From Bacteroidales bacterium M5 (GTDB lineage: Bacteria > Bacteroidota > Bacteroidia > Bacteroidales > Muribaculaceae), in NCBI GenBank assembly GCA_001689535.1, contig LUJP01000076.1:1-59803 (forward strand): 59,803 nt of DNA. The letters are read 5' to 3'. This document shows, one piece after another, positions 34,380-44,138 of this stretch. The stretch's first letter is position 1, and every line of letters starts with the position of its first letter. A program made the position numbers and the translations under genes. The notes beneath the pieces are model-generated. The model worked only from the letters and a program-made list of their open reading frames with translations, was not told the DNA's origin and made no database searches.

Positions 34380-35360
34380 ATGAGCCTTCCAAACTCAGTA
34401 AAGAAATTCCTGCTTGAATGCCGCCTCGCACTGCGTTCGACCAAAGGACGCAACGTGGTGCTGTATCTGATGTGTGTGTGCGTAGCATTCCTTTTCTGGA
34501 TATTCCTTTCACTCGATAACGAGGTGCAGCGCGATTACGAGATACCGGTGGAGATTGACAATGTGCCTGATTCGGTAGTGATAATCGGAAGTGTGCCCCG
34601 TACCATCAACGCCATGGTCCAGGCCAAAGGCTCACAGCTTATCAGATTCTGGGGAGGAAGGACTCCTGTCCTCAAGCTGAAATTCACCGACTACGCCACT
34701 CCTGACCGCACATTCGAGATGTCGAGAATGAAAATCGACAGCCGTCTCAAGGAATACTTCGGACAGGCCGCACAGATAATCAACGTAAGGCCCGATTCGA
34801 TTTATGCGCCCTTCACCACCACTCCCGGAAAAGTGCTTCCACTTAAAATCAATCTTGATGTGAAAGCATCCCTGCAAAGCATTATTTCCGGAGCCATCAT
34901 TTCGAATTTCGATTCTGTGAAAGTGTACTCCGACGGCGAAATACCCTCCGGTCTCCATCAGATCGAGACCGAGCTCGGGTCGGCCTCCGACCTGAAAGAC
35001 ACCACGGTGTTCGACCTCAAGATCAAGCAGCTCCCGGGAATGAGAATCATTCCGGAAAGAGTCAAGGTAACAGTGCCGGTAGAGCCCCTGATATCTAAAC
35101 GCCGCATGGTGCCGGTAGAAGTGACTAACCTCCCGGAAGGAAGCCAGGTCGTGACATTCCCATCGAGTGTGGAAGTGAGCTATCTCGTGCCTATGAGCGC
35201 GTTCAACGACGATTATCCTCTCAAGGTTACAATCGATGCTTCCAAAATAGACCTCAGCAAACCCAAGACAAAGGTCATGCCGTCGCTTACTCCCGATCAC
35301 TACCATAACGTAACGTTCCACCCCGACAGTGTGGAATACATCTTCCAGACATCGAAATGA
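34380..35360 (+). CDS. YbbR-like (CdaR-type) protein
   Basis: This 326-residue protein has one N-terminal membrane helix (VVLYLMCVCVAFLFWIFLSL) and a periplasmic part with repeated YbbR-like beta domains (for example YEIPVEIDNVPDSVVI, and RMVPVEVTNLPEGSQVV). In Firmicutes, YbbR/CdaR regulates the diadenylate cyclase CdaA. In Bacteroidetes the gene usually sits before coaE, as here, with a role that is not well defined. It overlaps coaE by four bases (ATGA), so the two are translationally coupled. Confidence 0.85.
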   Translation: MSLPNSVKKFLLECRLALRSTKGRNVVLYLMCVCVAFLFWIFLSLDNEVQRDYEIPVEIDNVPDSVVIIGSVPRTINAMVQAKGSQLIRFWGGRTPVLKLKFTDYATPDRTFEMSRMKIDSRLKEYFGQAAQIINVRPDSIYAPFTTTPGKVLPLKINLDVKASLQSIISGAIISNFDSVKVYSDGEIPSGLHQIETELGSASDLKDTTVFDLKIKQLPGMRIIPERVKVTVPVEPLISKRRMVPVEVTNLPEGSQVVTFPSSVEVSYLVPMSAFNDDYPLKVTIDASKIDLSKPKTKVMPSLTPDHYHNVTFHPDSVEYIFQTSK

Positions 35361-35932
35361 ACAGAATAATAGCCATAACCGGAGGAATAGGCTCTGGCAA
35401 AAGCGTTGTAGCACGCGTGCTCGGATGCATGGGCTATGAAATCTACGACTGTGATTCACAAGCCCGACAGATTATGGAGGAAAGCGAGGATATAAAACTC
35501 GCCATCGGTGCCGAAGTGTGCCGTGAAGCCGTCACCTCCTCCGGAATCGACCGCAGGATTCTGGCTCAAAAGGTATTTTCGGACACACAGGCCCTGGAAG
35601 CACTCAACAGAATTGTGCACCGCCATGTACGCGATCATTTCAAAGAGTGGAGTTCGAACCGGAATGTATGTTTTGTGGAAACTGCCATTCTGCATTCATC
35701 AGGCATGGATACTCTGGTCGACGAAATATGGGAAGTAACGGCACCGAAAGAAATCCGCATCGAGCGCGTTATCGCCAGAAACAATCTGAGCATATCGGAA
35801 ATAGAAAAACGGATGAAGGCGCAGAAAGCCGAGGAAGAAGCTATTCCGGCATTGAAGAAACGCGTCATAAACAACGACGGCGCCGTGGCCGTCCTTCCAC
35901 AGATAGAAGCTTTGCTCGATTTGCCTGACTGA
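35357..35932 (+). CDS. coaE: Dephospho-CoA kinase
   Basis: This 191-residue P-loop kinase carries out the last step of coenzyme A synthesis. The Walker A motif is ITGGIGSGKSVVARVL (residues 6-21), followed by YDCDSQARQIM and the lid region with RVIARNNLS. Length and order are typical. It ends 20 bp from the converging menE gene, with no hairpin in between. Confidence 0.95.
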   Translation: MNRIIAITGGIGSGKSVVARVLGCMGYEIYDCDSQARQIMEESEDIKLAIGAEVCREAVTSSGIDRRILAQKVFSDTQALEALNRIVHRHVRDHFKEWSSNRNVCFVETAILHSSGMDTLVDEIWEVTAPKEIRIERVIARNNLSISEIEKRMKAQKAEEEAIPALKKRVINNDGAVAVLPQIEALLDLPD

Positions 35933-35952
35933 CGGAAGCCAGAACAACCTTT

Positions 35953-36903
35953 TCAATAATTCCTCCTGATTATTTTTGAGGAAGAAGTGCGGTCGAATTT
36001 CGGCTCACATATTATCTCTTTGGGGCATATCACTCCCAGTTCGTCCTTAAGCTGCGCAAGACTTACAGGCGACGTCCCCCCCTCGACAATCAGAACAGCT
36101 TCCCTACCCCAACGCTCGCTTTCGCGGGAGCTGACATAGAACGGAACACCGCACATCAAAGGCGCTATTCTCTCTTCGATTACTTCGGGAATGATTTTTA
36201 TGCCCCCGGAGTTGATCACATTGTCGTAACGTCCAAGCCACCGGAAAGCCCCGCCTCCGTCAAGTTCCGCAAGATCATTGGTCACCACCCTCTTAAAAGA
36301 GAACTGCGGTGCATCTATGGCAAGACATCCTCTCTCATCCAGAGAAAAACTGATTCCGGGAAGCGCCCTGAAAAGCTCGCTTCCGAGTTTTCGCAGCGCC
36401 ACATGGCTGCAGGTCTCCGTCATTCCGTATGTGGCGTATGCCGGCAGCCCCACCTCCTGGAGTTTTCTTTCTGTCGCTGACGATAGCGGAGCGCCGCCGA
36501 TAATCAGATTGTCTATTTTCATCCAGCCCTTTCCGTTCAAAAGTCCTGGAATCTGCGAGGGAACTACAGCAGAGAGCGTGATATCCCGCCCGGCATAGTC
36601 TGCCAGAGGTGACGACGTGGGCTTCTCGGCCAAAAGAGCACAACCGGCCACAGAGGCCCTTACAATCATCATCTTTCCTGCTATATAAGAAGGCGAAAGA
36701 GGCAGATGGAGCAACGAACCGGAGTCTATCCCGAAGAAACGGTTTGTTGCACGGGCCGATGCAGCCATGTCATTTTTGCTCAGCCTTATCTCTTTCGGCG
36801 TGCCGGTTGATCCTGAAGTATGGGCCACGACAAAATCTTTTCCGGCATCCCGCCATTCGGCAGCAAAGGCCGAACACTCCTCAATATATCCGGTCAGTTC
36901 CAT
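35953..36903 (-). CDS. menE: O-succinylbenzoate-CoA ligase (MenE-like)
   Basis: This 316-residue adenylate-forming enzyme activates o-succinylbenzoate with CoA in menaquinone synthesis. The ATP motif is HTSGSTGTPKEIRLSKND near residue 28, with GGAPLSS and TYGMTETCSH in the middle and GRYDNVINSGGIKIIPEVIEE in the hinge. It is shorter than E. coli MenE (451 residues), lacking most of the N-terminal region, which fits the short Bacteroidetes forms. The start overlaps menC by ten bases, and menB, menC and menE run in the same direction. Confidence 0.92.
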   Translation of the reverse strand: MELTGYIEECSAFAAEWRDAGKDFVVAHTSGSTGTPKEIRLSKNDMAASARATNRFFGIDSGSLLHLPLSPSYIAGKMMIVRASVAGCALLAEKPTSSPLADYAGRDITLSAVVPSQIPGLLNGKGWMKIDNLIIGGAPLSSATERKLQEVGLPAYATYGMTETCSHVALRKLGSELFRALPGISFSLDERGCLAIDAPQFSFKRVVTNDLAELDGGGAFRWLGRYDNVINSGGIKIIPEVIEERIAPLMCGVPFYVSSRESERWGREAVLIVEGGTSPVSLAQLKDELGVICPKEIICEPKFDRTSSSKIIRRNY

Positions 36904-37952
36904 TCAAGCGTATCAAGCATGGTTAAATCCCATTTCCGGTAGGGGTCAGAAAGAAGCACATCGCGTTCCTGATTAAGAGGTGAAGGAATATTGTTATGAT
37001 ACAGCGCGCCGGTTCCAAGTCCCTGGGGAATCAGGGGATTCTTCCGCGACACCCATTGGGCTATGGCGTTGAGTCCAATGTTCGATTCAAGAGCCGAGGT
37101 GGCCCACCATCCTATATTCCGTCGGCGCGCAAGTTCTATCCATTCGTCAGCACCTGAGAATCCGCCGCACAAAGCCGGCTTCAGAATCACATACTGCGGG
37201 ACGACCACGTCGAGCATCCTTTCCTTTTCATCTTTATCCGTGATTCCTATAAGCTCCTCGTCAAGCGCTACAGGTATGGGAGATTTCCGGCAGATATACG
37301 CCATTTCTTTCCATTGATGTTGCTTCACGGGCTGCTCTATGGAATGGACATCGAAGCGTGCCAAAGCCTCGAGACGCTCCATTGCGTTGGACGGTGTGAA
37401 CGCTCCGTTGGCGTCCAGGCGTATCTCAAGCGATTTGCTGTCAAAACTATCACGTATACCCCGCAGCAGCTCCAGTTCACGGTCGAAATCAATTCCGCCG
37501 ATTTTCAGCTTTACGCATCTGAATCCGGCCTTGAGTTTCTCACGGATGCGCGCGTGCATCTCGTCGCGTGTACCCATCCACACAAGCCCGTTTATCACTA
37601 TCTCGCTGTTACCGTCGGCCCATGCATCGGGATACGGCTTCATGACGCCGCCGGAGCGCAAATCGGCCATAGCTGTCTCCAGTCCGAATTTTATCGAGGA
37701 GAATGCCGCGGGTACCGACTCGGGAAAGCGCTCGATATCACGGCATGCAGCCGTCAGTACCGCTTCATAATCCGGCACATCGTCGGCGCTCAGCCCCCGG
37801 AAAAGCGCACACTCACCCAACCCCTTCACCTCAGGACAGGAAGTATCATACACGCGCACGAAATAAGTGGATTTCCGTTTCATCCGTTCCCGCGAGGTAA
37901 CGGCCATGAAACGGAAATCGAGATTATATGGCACCCACTCTGCTCTAAGCAT
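36894..37952 (-). CDS. menC: o-Succinylbenzoate synthase
   Basis: This enolase-superfamily enzyme dehydrates SHCHC to o-succinylbenzoate. The catalytic KLKIGG Lys-x-Lys pair is present, as are the metal ligands in RLDANGAF, HSIEQPV and ALDEELIG, and the second Lys in VILKPALCGG. I chose the ATG at 37952 (MLRAEWVPYNL, 352 residues) because it sits one base after the menB stop. The longer frame starting at 38012 would extend 58 bases into menB and adds residues that do not look like the family N-terminus. Confidence 0.93.
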   Translation of the reverse strand: MLRAEWVPYNLDFRFMAVTSRERMKRKSTYFVRVYDTSCPEVKGLGECALFRGLSADDVPDYEAVLTAACRDIERFPESVPAAFSSIKFGLETAMADLRSGGVMKPYPDAWADGNSEIVINGLVWMGTRDEMHARIREKLKAGFRCVKLKIGGIDFDRELELLRGIRDSFDSKSLEIRLDANGAFTPSNAMERLEALARFDVHSIEQPVKQHQWKEMAYICRKSPIPVALDEELIGITDKDEKERMLDVVVPQYVILKPALCGGFSGADEWIELARRRNIGWWATSALESNIGLNAIAQWVSRKNPLIPQGLGTGALYHNNIPSPLNQERDVLLSDPYRKWDLTMLDTLEWN

Positions 37953-37953
37953 C

Positions 37954-38778
37954 TTAGCCCGGGAATTTGGGGAACTTACCAAAATCAGGCTCGCGCTTTT
38001 CAAGGAAAGCATTCTTGCCTTCCTGAGCCTCCTCCATCAGATAATAAAGCAGGGTAACATCTCCGGCAAATTCCATCATGCCCCGCTGCCCGTCGAGTTC
38101 GGCGTTCAGAGCGCGCTTGATCATACGCACAGCCATAGGACTGCGCTTGAGAATGGTACGGCACCAGTCAACCGTTTCGGCCTCGAGCTGTTCGGGAGCC
38201 ACAACCTTGTTGACCATACCCATCGCCTCGGCCTCACGGGCTGTATACTGGCGGCAAAGGAACCAGATTTCACGGGCTTTTTTCTGGCCCACGCACCGCG
38301 CAAGATATGTCGAGCCGAAGCCGGCATCAAAGCTTCCGACTTTCGGTCCGGTCTGGCCGAAACGGGCGTTTTCCGATGCGATGGTAAGGTCGCAGACAAC
38401 CGTAAGCACACAGCCGCCACCTATAGCATAGCCGTTGACCATAGCAATCACAGGCTTGGGAATGGAACGTATGGCTTTGTGAAGATCAAGAACGTTGAGA
38501 CGGGGCACACCGTTCTCGTCAATGTAACCACCCACACCTTTCACCTTCTGGTCGCCTCCGGAACAGAACGCCTTGTCACCGGCACCGGTGAGCACAACCA
38601 CACCGATATCGCTTGCCTCACGGCAGTAAGCCATGGCATCGAGCATCTCGCGGTTGGTCTGCGGACGGAACGCATTGTAGACCTGTGGACGGTTTATAGT
38701 AATCTTAGCTATTCCTTCAAACTGCTGGAACAGGATATCTTCATACTCCTTGATGGTTTTCCATTCTATCTTTTCCAT
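37954..38778 (-). CDS. menB: 1,4-Dihydroxy-2-naphthoyl-CoA synthase
   Basis: This 274-residue crotonase-family enzyme closes the second ring of the menaquinone head group. Signature stretches include AFCSGGDQKVKG, VNGYAIGGGCVLTVVCDLTIAS for the oxyanion hole, and FDAGFGSTYLARCVGQKKAREIWFL. Length is normal. It follows menD by 22 bp and is followed at once by menC, so it belongs to the men operon. Confidence 0.97.
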   Translation of the reverse strand: MEKIEWKTIKEYEDILFQQFEGIAKITINRPQVYNAFRPQTNREMLDAMAYCREASDIGVVVLTGAGDKAFCSGGDQKVKGVGGYIDENGVPRLNVLDLHKAIRSIPKPVIAMVNGYAIGGGCVLTVVCDLTIASENARFGQTGPKVGSFDAGFGSTYLARCVGQKKAREIWFLCRQYTAREAEAMGMVNKVVAPEQLEAETVDWCRTILKRSPMAVRMIKRALNAELDGQRGMMEFAGDVTLLYYLMEEAQEGKNAFLEKREPDFGKFPKFPG

Positions 38779-38800
38779 AATAATGTATGTATATTGTTTG

Positions 38801-40495
38801 TCAATTTTTGCTCATAAAATCAAAGAAGCCCCGGTAAACCTCTGCGGAAATCTGCGGCGAAGTGTTTACGGCAAGCAATGCCGGACCACTGTGCGCGGCG
38901 AACCCACGCCAGGCCTCCCGCAGCTCCGCATCATCCGAAGCCTCATAAAATCCCATGCCGTATACCTGGGCAAGCGAACGGAGCCGAAGCTCAGGCATCG
39001 AGGCAAGATAGGGCTCGCATACGGTCAGTTCACGTGTAGCTCTGATGGTTCTGAAAATATTGCCTCCGGAATTACACAGCACCACTATCTTAAGCCGTTC
39101 GGCTTCACGCGCCAGAGCCAGACCTCCGAGATCGTAGGCTGCGCTCATATCGCCCGTGATAAGCAGCGTTGTGTCATTGTAGGCCATCGCCGCACCCACG
39201 GCAGTAGATGTGCACCCGTCAATTCCGCTCACCCCGCGGTTACAGTCAACCCTGTGGTAGCGGCCACCGGAAAGCAGCTCGAAATATCTCACAGCCGTTC
39301 CGTTTGAGAGCTGTAGGTTCCACCGCGCGGGAATCTGCGTGGCTATGAACCCCATTGCCTTGAAATCGCTCCAGGGCGCACGCGACGCATACCCATGGAG
39401 GAGGCTGCGCGCTCTTTCGTATGCAACATTCCATTTTCTGAAATAGTCACTGCCGACGGAACTCTCCGGCATCTGCTTTGCAATCTTGGCAAGAACCATA
39501 GCCGGATCCGCTTCGATACGGAGGGAGAGAGCCTTATAGCAGTCTATAACCGCCCGCGTGTAACCCAAATTCCAGTGTCGGGCAGGAGAATATTGCCTGA
39601 GATATTTTTTTAGACCGGCCGAAATCGGAGCGCCCCCTATTGTTATCAGAAGTTCGGGAGCCATATCGCGTTTCTTCTCCTCGTCCATGGAGCCTATCAC
39701 AGCTTCGGGAGCGAACACCGCATCACGCACCGACACGTTTGACACCCTTTCTGCAACTACAACGATATCATCGAATTTTGATAATGAAGTTAACGCCTGT
39801 ATAAGCCCGCTGTCGGGAGCGGCACACGTGCAGAGAACCATCACCTTTGAAGTCGAGGATATGGTTTGGGCCAGACGCCCGGCATCATTGTAGGTGATGT
39901 CCCTTCGCGAAGGAAGCATCTCGATGATTCTTGCCTCACCGGAATCGGATTCCAGACCCTCGGAGGCACAGTCGGGAAGATGGATATTCACATGAACCGG
40001 ACCTCTTACCTCACCGAGAGCAGTGAGCATAGCATCGTTCAGCAGCCGCTGGGCCTCCCACAGGGAGTCCTCACCTGCACCACGACCGATATCGTAAGTG
40101 CCCTTGACAACGTTGGCCAACGCGCCCGGCTGCCGCATGGTCTGTGAGTCATTCTGGTCTATCCACTCTACCGGACGGTCAGCAGAAACACATATCAGAG
40201 GTATGTTTCTGTAATAAGCCTCGGCAAGAGCCGGCGCGTAGTTCAACAGTGCGGTCCCCGACGTGCACACAACTGCCACGGGGCGATTCGTGATGGACGC
40301 AATGCCCAGTCCAATAAAGCCGGCCGCCCTTTCATCTACCACCCTCGTAATCCGGAAATGCGACGACGCACTCATGGCCTCTATTATCGATGCATTGCGT
40401 GAACCGGGCGACACAATCACATCACGGACACCATGAGCCGCAAGAATACCAGCTGTCGCACTCTGGATTGAAAAAGATGACTTGTACATAATCAA
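38801..40495 (-). CDS. menD: 2-Succinyl-5-enolpyruvyl-6-hydroxy-3-cyclohexene-1-carboxylate synthase
   Basis: This 564-residue thiamine-diphosphate enzyme joins isochorismate and 2-oxoglutarate in menaquinone synthesis. The N-terminal domain has DVIVSPGSRNASI and VVDERAAGFIGLGIA with the catalytic Glu. The cofactor motif ITGDMSAAYDLGGLALAREAERLKIVVLCNSGGNIF is near the C-terminus. It is the first gene of the operon, with menB, menC and menE after it. The isochorismate synthase gene menF, often directly upstream in Bacteroides, is not here. Confidence 0.96.
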   Translation of the reverse strand: MIMYKSSFSIQSATAGILAAHGVRDVIVSPGSRNASIIEAMSASSHFRITRVVDERAAGFIGLGIASITNRPVAVVCTSGTALLNYAPALAEAYYRNIPLICVSADRPVEWIDQNDSQTMRQPGALANVVKGTYDIGRGAGEDSLWEAQRLLNDAMLTALGEVRGPVHVNIHLPDCASEGLESDSGEARIIEMLPSRRDITYNDAGRLAQTISSTSKVMVLCTCAAPDSGLIQALTSLSKFDDIVVVAERVSNVSVRDAVFAPEAVIGSMDEEKKRDMAPELLITIGGAPISAGLKKYLRQYSPARHWNLGYTRAVIDCYKALSLRIEADPAMVLAKIAKQMPESSVGSDYFRKWNVAYERARSLLHGYASRAPWSDFKAMGFIATQIPARWNLQLSNGTAVRYFELLSGGRYHRVDCNRGVSGIDGCTSTAVGAAMAYNDTTLLITGDMSAAYDLGGLALAREAERLKIVVLCNSGGNIFRTIRATRELTVCEPYLASMPELRLRSLAQVYGMGFYEASDDAELREAWRGFAAHSGPALLAVNTSPQISAEVYRGFFDFMSKN

Positions 40496-40508
40496 CGGAT
40501 TGTAATTG

Positions 40509-40516
40509 CAAATTTA
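40509..40516 (-). promoter_or_regulatory. -7 box for menD
   Basis: The minus strand reads TAAATTTG, an exact -7 match, 14 bases before the menD ATG, so the leader would be only a few bases long. A TTGG about 20 bases upstream could be a weak -33 box. Confidence 0.45.
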
Positions 40517-40701
40517 ACAAGAAAAATTCCATATCCCCAACACACCGTCAAAATAACATTTTTAATAATCTTTTTCAATAGCTCGGACACAAAAGTTTTC
40601 CGAAAAATTCCACACATCATTATTAATCAACAACTTAATTTTTAAACAAGCATTAAAAGTTTTCCAAAACAAAACTTTTACGACATTTTCTTGTAATAAT
40701 A

Positions 40702-40733
40702 TTTGGATGATTTAAAGTAATTTTTCACCTTTG
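40702..40733 (+). promoter_or_regulatory. Promoter for nrdD
   Basis: TTTG at 40702-40705 and CACCTTTG at 40726-40733 are 20 bases apart. The -33 box is exact and the -7 box differs at one base (C for T). Transcription should begin about 65 bases before the nrdD start codon. Confidence 0.5.
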
Positions 40734-40804
40734 CACGGACTTAAAAAATCCGATTTTCCAAGAGGCATATTAATCCAGAATTTATAACAAAACCCCTATA
40801 CAAA

Positions 40805-43012
40805 ATGATACAGACTGTCATCAAACGCGACGGACGTGTGGTAGGCTATAACGAAGAAAAAATCAAAGCCGCCATCCGAAAAGCCATGCTTCAGACCGAA
40901 TGTGGCGAAGACGATGCTCTGATTCAAAAAATAGCTGACCGCATAGGCGTCACAGGCAACGAACGCATGACGGTTGAAGAAATCCAGGACCGCGTGGAAC
41001 TGGAACTCATGAACTCCCCCAGAAAGGAAGTGGCAAAACGCTATATAGCATATCGCGACCAGCGAAGCATTGCGCGCCGCGCCAAGACCCGCGACATGTT
41101 CCTGGAAATCATCGAGGCCAAAAGCAACGACATCACGCGCGAAAACGCCAACATGAACACTGATTCTCCTGCGGGAATGATGATGAAATTCGCAAGCGAG
41201 ACCACCAAGCCCTTTGTTGATGACTATCTTCTTTCACAGGAGGCCCGCGACGCCGTGCGCTCCGGCTACCTCCACATCCACGACAAAGATTATTATCCGA
41301 CCAAGAGCCTCACCTGCGTGCAGCATCCCATGGACCGCATACTTTCCAAGGGATTTTCGGCAGGACACGGCGAATCGCGCCCAGCAAAACGAATAGAGAC
41401 CGCAAGCATCATCTGCTGCATATCGCTCGAAACCGCCCAGAACGAAATGCACGGCGGCCAGGCCATACCGGCATTTGACTTCTATCTTGCTCCCTTCGTG
41501 CGCTCATCGTTCATCGAGGAAATCAAACAGCTCGAAGAGCTCTCTGGCCGCGATCTTTCACCTTTATATAATGTAAAGCTCGATGATTATCTGAAAAAAC
41601 CTCTCGACGGAATGGAGGGCGACGAAAGGATGCTCCAACATGCCGTAAACAAGACCGTGGACCGCGTCCACCAGGCAATGGAGGCATTTATCCACAACAT
41701 GAACACCATCCATTCGCGTGGCGGCAATCAGGTTGTGTTCAGCTCCATCAACTATGGCACGGACACTTCGGCCGAGGGACGCTGCGTGATCCGCGAGCTC
41801 CTCAACTCCACTTACGAGGGCGTGGGCAATGGCGCAACCGCCATTTTCCCGATTCAGATATGGAAAAAGAAACGCGGAGTGAGCTATCTACCCGAAGACC
41901 GCAATTACGACCTTTACAAGCTAGCCTGCAAAGTCACTGCACGCCGTTTCTTCCCTAACTTCGTGAATCTCGACGCCACCTTCAACCATCACGAGAAATG
42001 GACGCCTGACGACCCCGAACGCTACAAATACGAGGTGGCCACGATGGGGTGCCGCACACGAGTGTTTGAAAACCGCTACGGTGAAAAGACCTCCATAGGA
42101 CGAGGCAACCTCAGCTTCTCCACCATCAACATCGTGCGTCTGGCCATAGAATGCATGATGGTGAAAGACAAGCAGGAACGCATTGACAAATTCTTTTCGA
42201 AGCTCGACAAGGTGCTTGACATAACCGCACGGCAGCTCTGCGACCGCTACAACTTCCAGAAGACGGCCCTTGCCAAGCAGTTCCCCCTGCTTATGTCGAA
42301 GCTGTGGAACGGAAGCGATAAACTCTCCGGCTCCGAAACCATAGAGAGCGTAATCAACCAAGGCACCCTGGGCATAGGATTCATCGGTCTTGCCGAATGT
42401 CTTGTGGCTCTTATCGGAAAACATCATGGCGAAAGCGAGGATGCCCAGAAACTCGGCTTAAAGATAGTATCCCACATGCGAAGCCGCGCCAACGAGTATA
42501 GCGAAAAATACGAGCACAACTTCTCGATTCTCGCCACACCCGCCGAAGGCCTTTCAGGAAAATTCACCGTGCGCGATCGCAAAAGCTTCGGTGTGATTCC
42601 CGGGATTACCGACAAGATCTACTACACCAACTCCAACCACGTTCCCGTCTACTATCACTGTTCGCCCGAGCACAAAGCTCAGGTGGAGGCTCCCTATCAT
42701 GCCCTCACAGGCGGAGGCCATATATTCTACGTGGAGATTGACGGTGACGCCACACACAATCCCAAAGCAGTGGCCGACATTGTAGACCTCATGGACAAAT
42801 ACAACATCGGCTATTGCTCCGTGAACCACAACCGCAACCGCTGCATGGACTGCGGCTACGAAGACGCCACAGACGGTCTTGAGAAATGCCCCAAATGCGG
42901 AGGCACGCACATCGACAAGCTGCAGCGTATCACCGGCTACCTCGTAGGCACTACCGACCGCTGGAACAACGCCAAACTTGCTGAGCTCAACGACCGCGTG
43001 GTCCACAAATAA
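40805..43012 (+). CDS. nrdD: Anaerobic ribonucleoside-triphosphate reductase
   Basis: This 735-residue glycyl-radical enzyme reduces ribonucleotides without oxygen. The N-terminal ATP-cone (VIKRDGRVVGYNEEKIKAAIRKAM) provides allosteric control. The C-terminus has a zinc site with two Cys pairs (CMDCGYEDATDGLEKCPKCG). The radical glycine is in VGTTDRWNN (Gly715). The nrdG activase gene follows after 10 bp. It is the enzyme expected in a strict anaerobe. Confidence 0.97.
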   Translation: MIQTVIKRDGRVVGYNEEKIKAAIRKAMLQTECGEDDALIQKIADRIGVTGNERMTVEEIQDRVELELMNSPRKEVAKRYIAYRDQRSIARRAKTRDMFLEIIEAKSNDITRENANMNTDSPAGMMMKFASETTKPFVDDYLLSQEARDAVRSGYLHIHDKDYYPTKSLTCVQHPMDRILSKGFSAGHGESRPAKRIETASIICCISLETAQNEMHGGQAIPAFDFYLAPFVRSSFIEEIKQLEELSGRDLSPLYNVKLDDYLKKPLDGMEGDERMLQHAVNKTVDRVHQAMEAFIHNMNTIHSRGGNQVVFSSINYGTDTSAEGRCVIRELLNSTYEGVGNGATAIFPIQIWKKKRGVSYLPEDRNYDLYKLACKVTARRFFPNFVNLDATFNHHEKWTPDDPERYKYEVATMGCRTRVFENRYGEKTSIGRGNLSFSTINIVRLAIECMMVKDKQERIDKFFSKLDKVLDITARQLCDRYNFQKTALAKQFPLLMSKLWNGSDKLSGSETIESVINQGTLGIGFIGLAECLVALIGKHHGESEDAQKLGLKIVSHMRSRANEYSEKYEHNFSILATPAEGLSGKFTVRDRKSFGVIPGITDKIYYTNSNHVPVYYHCSPEHKAQVEAPYHALTGGGHIFYVEIDGDATHNPKAVADIVDLMDKYNIGYCSVNHNRNRCMDCGYEDATDGLEKCPKCGGTHIDKLQRITGYLVGTTDRWNNAKLAELNDRVVHK

Positions 43013-43022
43013 CATACGGCCG

Positions 43023-43520
43023 ATGGAGCAAACACTGAACGTACTGGACATCATAGACGGAACCTCGGTCGACGGACCGGGGCTCCGTACTTCCATATAT
43101 TTCGCAGGATGCGACCACCATTGCCCGGGGTGTCATAATCCAGAATCATGGGACCCGCGCGGAGGCACACCCACCACAGTGGCCCAGCTACTTCGGCATA
43201 TCTCCGAAAACAACATGCCGGTAACACTGTCGGGCGGCGACCCGCTGCAACAGGATACCGACACCCTTCTATCCCTGATTAAAGGCATCCGGGAGCTGGG
43301 ACTGGATCTCTGGTGCTATACCGGCTACACCTACGAGGAGCTTCTTTCCGACCCTCGGCGGCGACCTCTGCTTGACTACATCGATGTGATTGTCGACGGC
43401 CCATTCAGGCTACCTCTCCGCGACACAACCCTGATATTCAAAGGCTCTTCCAACCAACGGCTGATAGATGTGAGGAAATCCGCTCCCGGAAAGATTATCA
43501 TCTGGGAATCGGATTTTTAA
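43023..43520 (+). CDS. nrdG: Anaerobic ribonucleotide reductase activating protein
   Basis: This 165-residue radical-SAM enzyme makes the glycyl radical on NrdD. The 4Fe-4S cysteines are in FAGCDHHCPGCHNPESWD (Cys-x3-Cys-x2-Cys), and the SAM-binding GGDP motif is in TLSGGDPLQQ. I chose the ATG at 43023 (MEQTLNVLDII). A longer in-frame start at 42978 would overlap nrdD and does not look like the family N-terminus. Confidence 0.95.
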   Translation: MEQTLNVLDIIDGTSVDGPGLRTSIYFAGCDHHCPGCHNPESWDPRGGTPTTVAQLLRHISENNMPVTLSGGDPLQQDTDTLLSLIKGIRELGLDLWCYTGYTYEELLSDPRRRPLLDYIDVIVDGPFRLPLRDTTLIFKGSSNQRLIDVRKSAPGKIIIWESDF

Positions 43521-43583
43521 ACCATACGGCTTTCACGGCCGTTTATATCTCAAGAGCTTGTTTCATAATAAATCACTGTTACA

Positions 43584-44138
43584 ATGTATATCGCATCCCA
43601 GAAACGAAAAGAGAATATAGCCGAATATCTGCTGTATATGTGGCAGATAGAGGACATAATAAGAGCCAACTCCCTCGATCTGGACAAGATACGGGCAAAT
43701 GTAATTGACCGCTATCAGGGTCTTACCGACGCCCAGAAAGAAGAAATGGCCCAGTGGTATGAATCGCTTATCGACATGATGCGGCGCGAAGGAGTGGAGA
43801 AAAAAGGGCATCTCCAGCTGAACAAAAACGTGATAATACAGCTTGCCGACCTACACCGCGCTCTACTTGCCGACCCGCGTTTTGCCGACTACACCGCCGA
43901 ATTCTACCGCACACTCCCCTACATCGTGGAACTGAGAGCCAAAGCCGGAGAGGATAAAACGGGAGAGATCGAGACCTGTTTCAACGCTCTCTACGGCATG
44001 CTTATGCTGCGTCTGGCAGGAAAAGAAATAACCCCGGAAACAGTCAAAGCCGTATCGCAGATTTCGAAATTTATCGGTCTTCTGGCTCATGACTTCAAAC
44101 TCGACGAAAACGACAATCTATTCAAACATGAAAACTGA
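43584..44138 (+). CDS. DUF4924 family protein
   Basis: This 184-residue protein matches the Bacteroidetes DUF4924 family, recognised by its opening MYIASQKRKENIAEYLLYMWQIEDIIRA. It is soluble, helical and charged, with no signal peptide or Cys. No function is established. It lies 63 bp after nrdG and overlaps the next gene by 11 bases, so it is translationally linked to the mutarotase. Confidence 0.85.
   Translation: MYIASQKRKENIAEYLLYMWQIEDIIRANSLDLDKIRANVIDRYQGLTDAQKEEMAQWYESLIDMMRREGVEKKGHLQLNKNVIIQLADLHRALLADPRFADYTAEFYRTLPYIVELRAKAGEDKTGEIETCFNALYGMLMLRLAGKEITPETVKAVSQISKFIGLLAHDFKLDENDNLFKHEN

Larger units (their letters stand above)
40496..40804. other. AT-rich divergent promoter region between menD and nrdD
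   Basis: No gene is seen in these 309 bases. The stretch is very AT-rich with many A and T runs. It holds a probable -7 box for menD on the minus strand and a two-part promoter for nrdD on the plus strand. The anaerobic reductase and the quinone pathway therefore share a control region. I see no long palindrome that would mark an FNR-like or NrdR-like site. Confidence 0.6.

Noticed and set aside
36894..38012. Longer start of menC at 38012
   Set aside because: It would overlap menB by 59 bases and adds residues without family resemblance. The ATG at 37952 directly follows the menB stop.
40496..40804. A menF gene or fragment upstream of menD
   Set aside because: The region is AT-rich without a long frame on either strand and reads as a divergent promoter.
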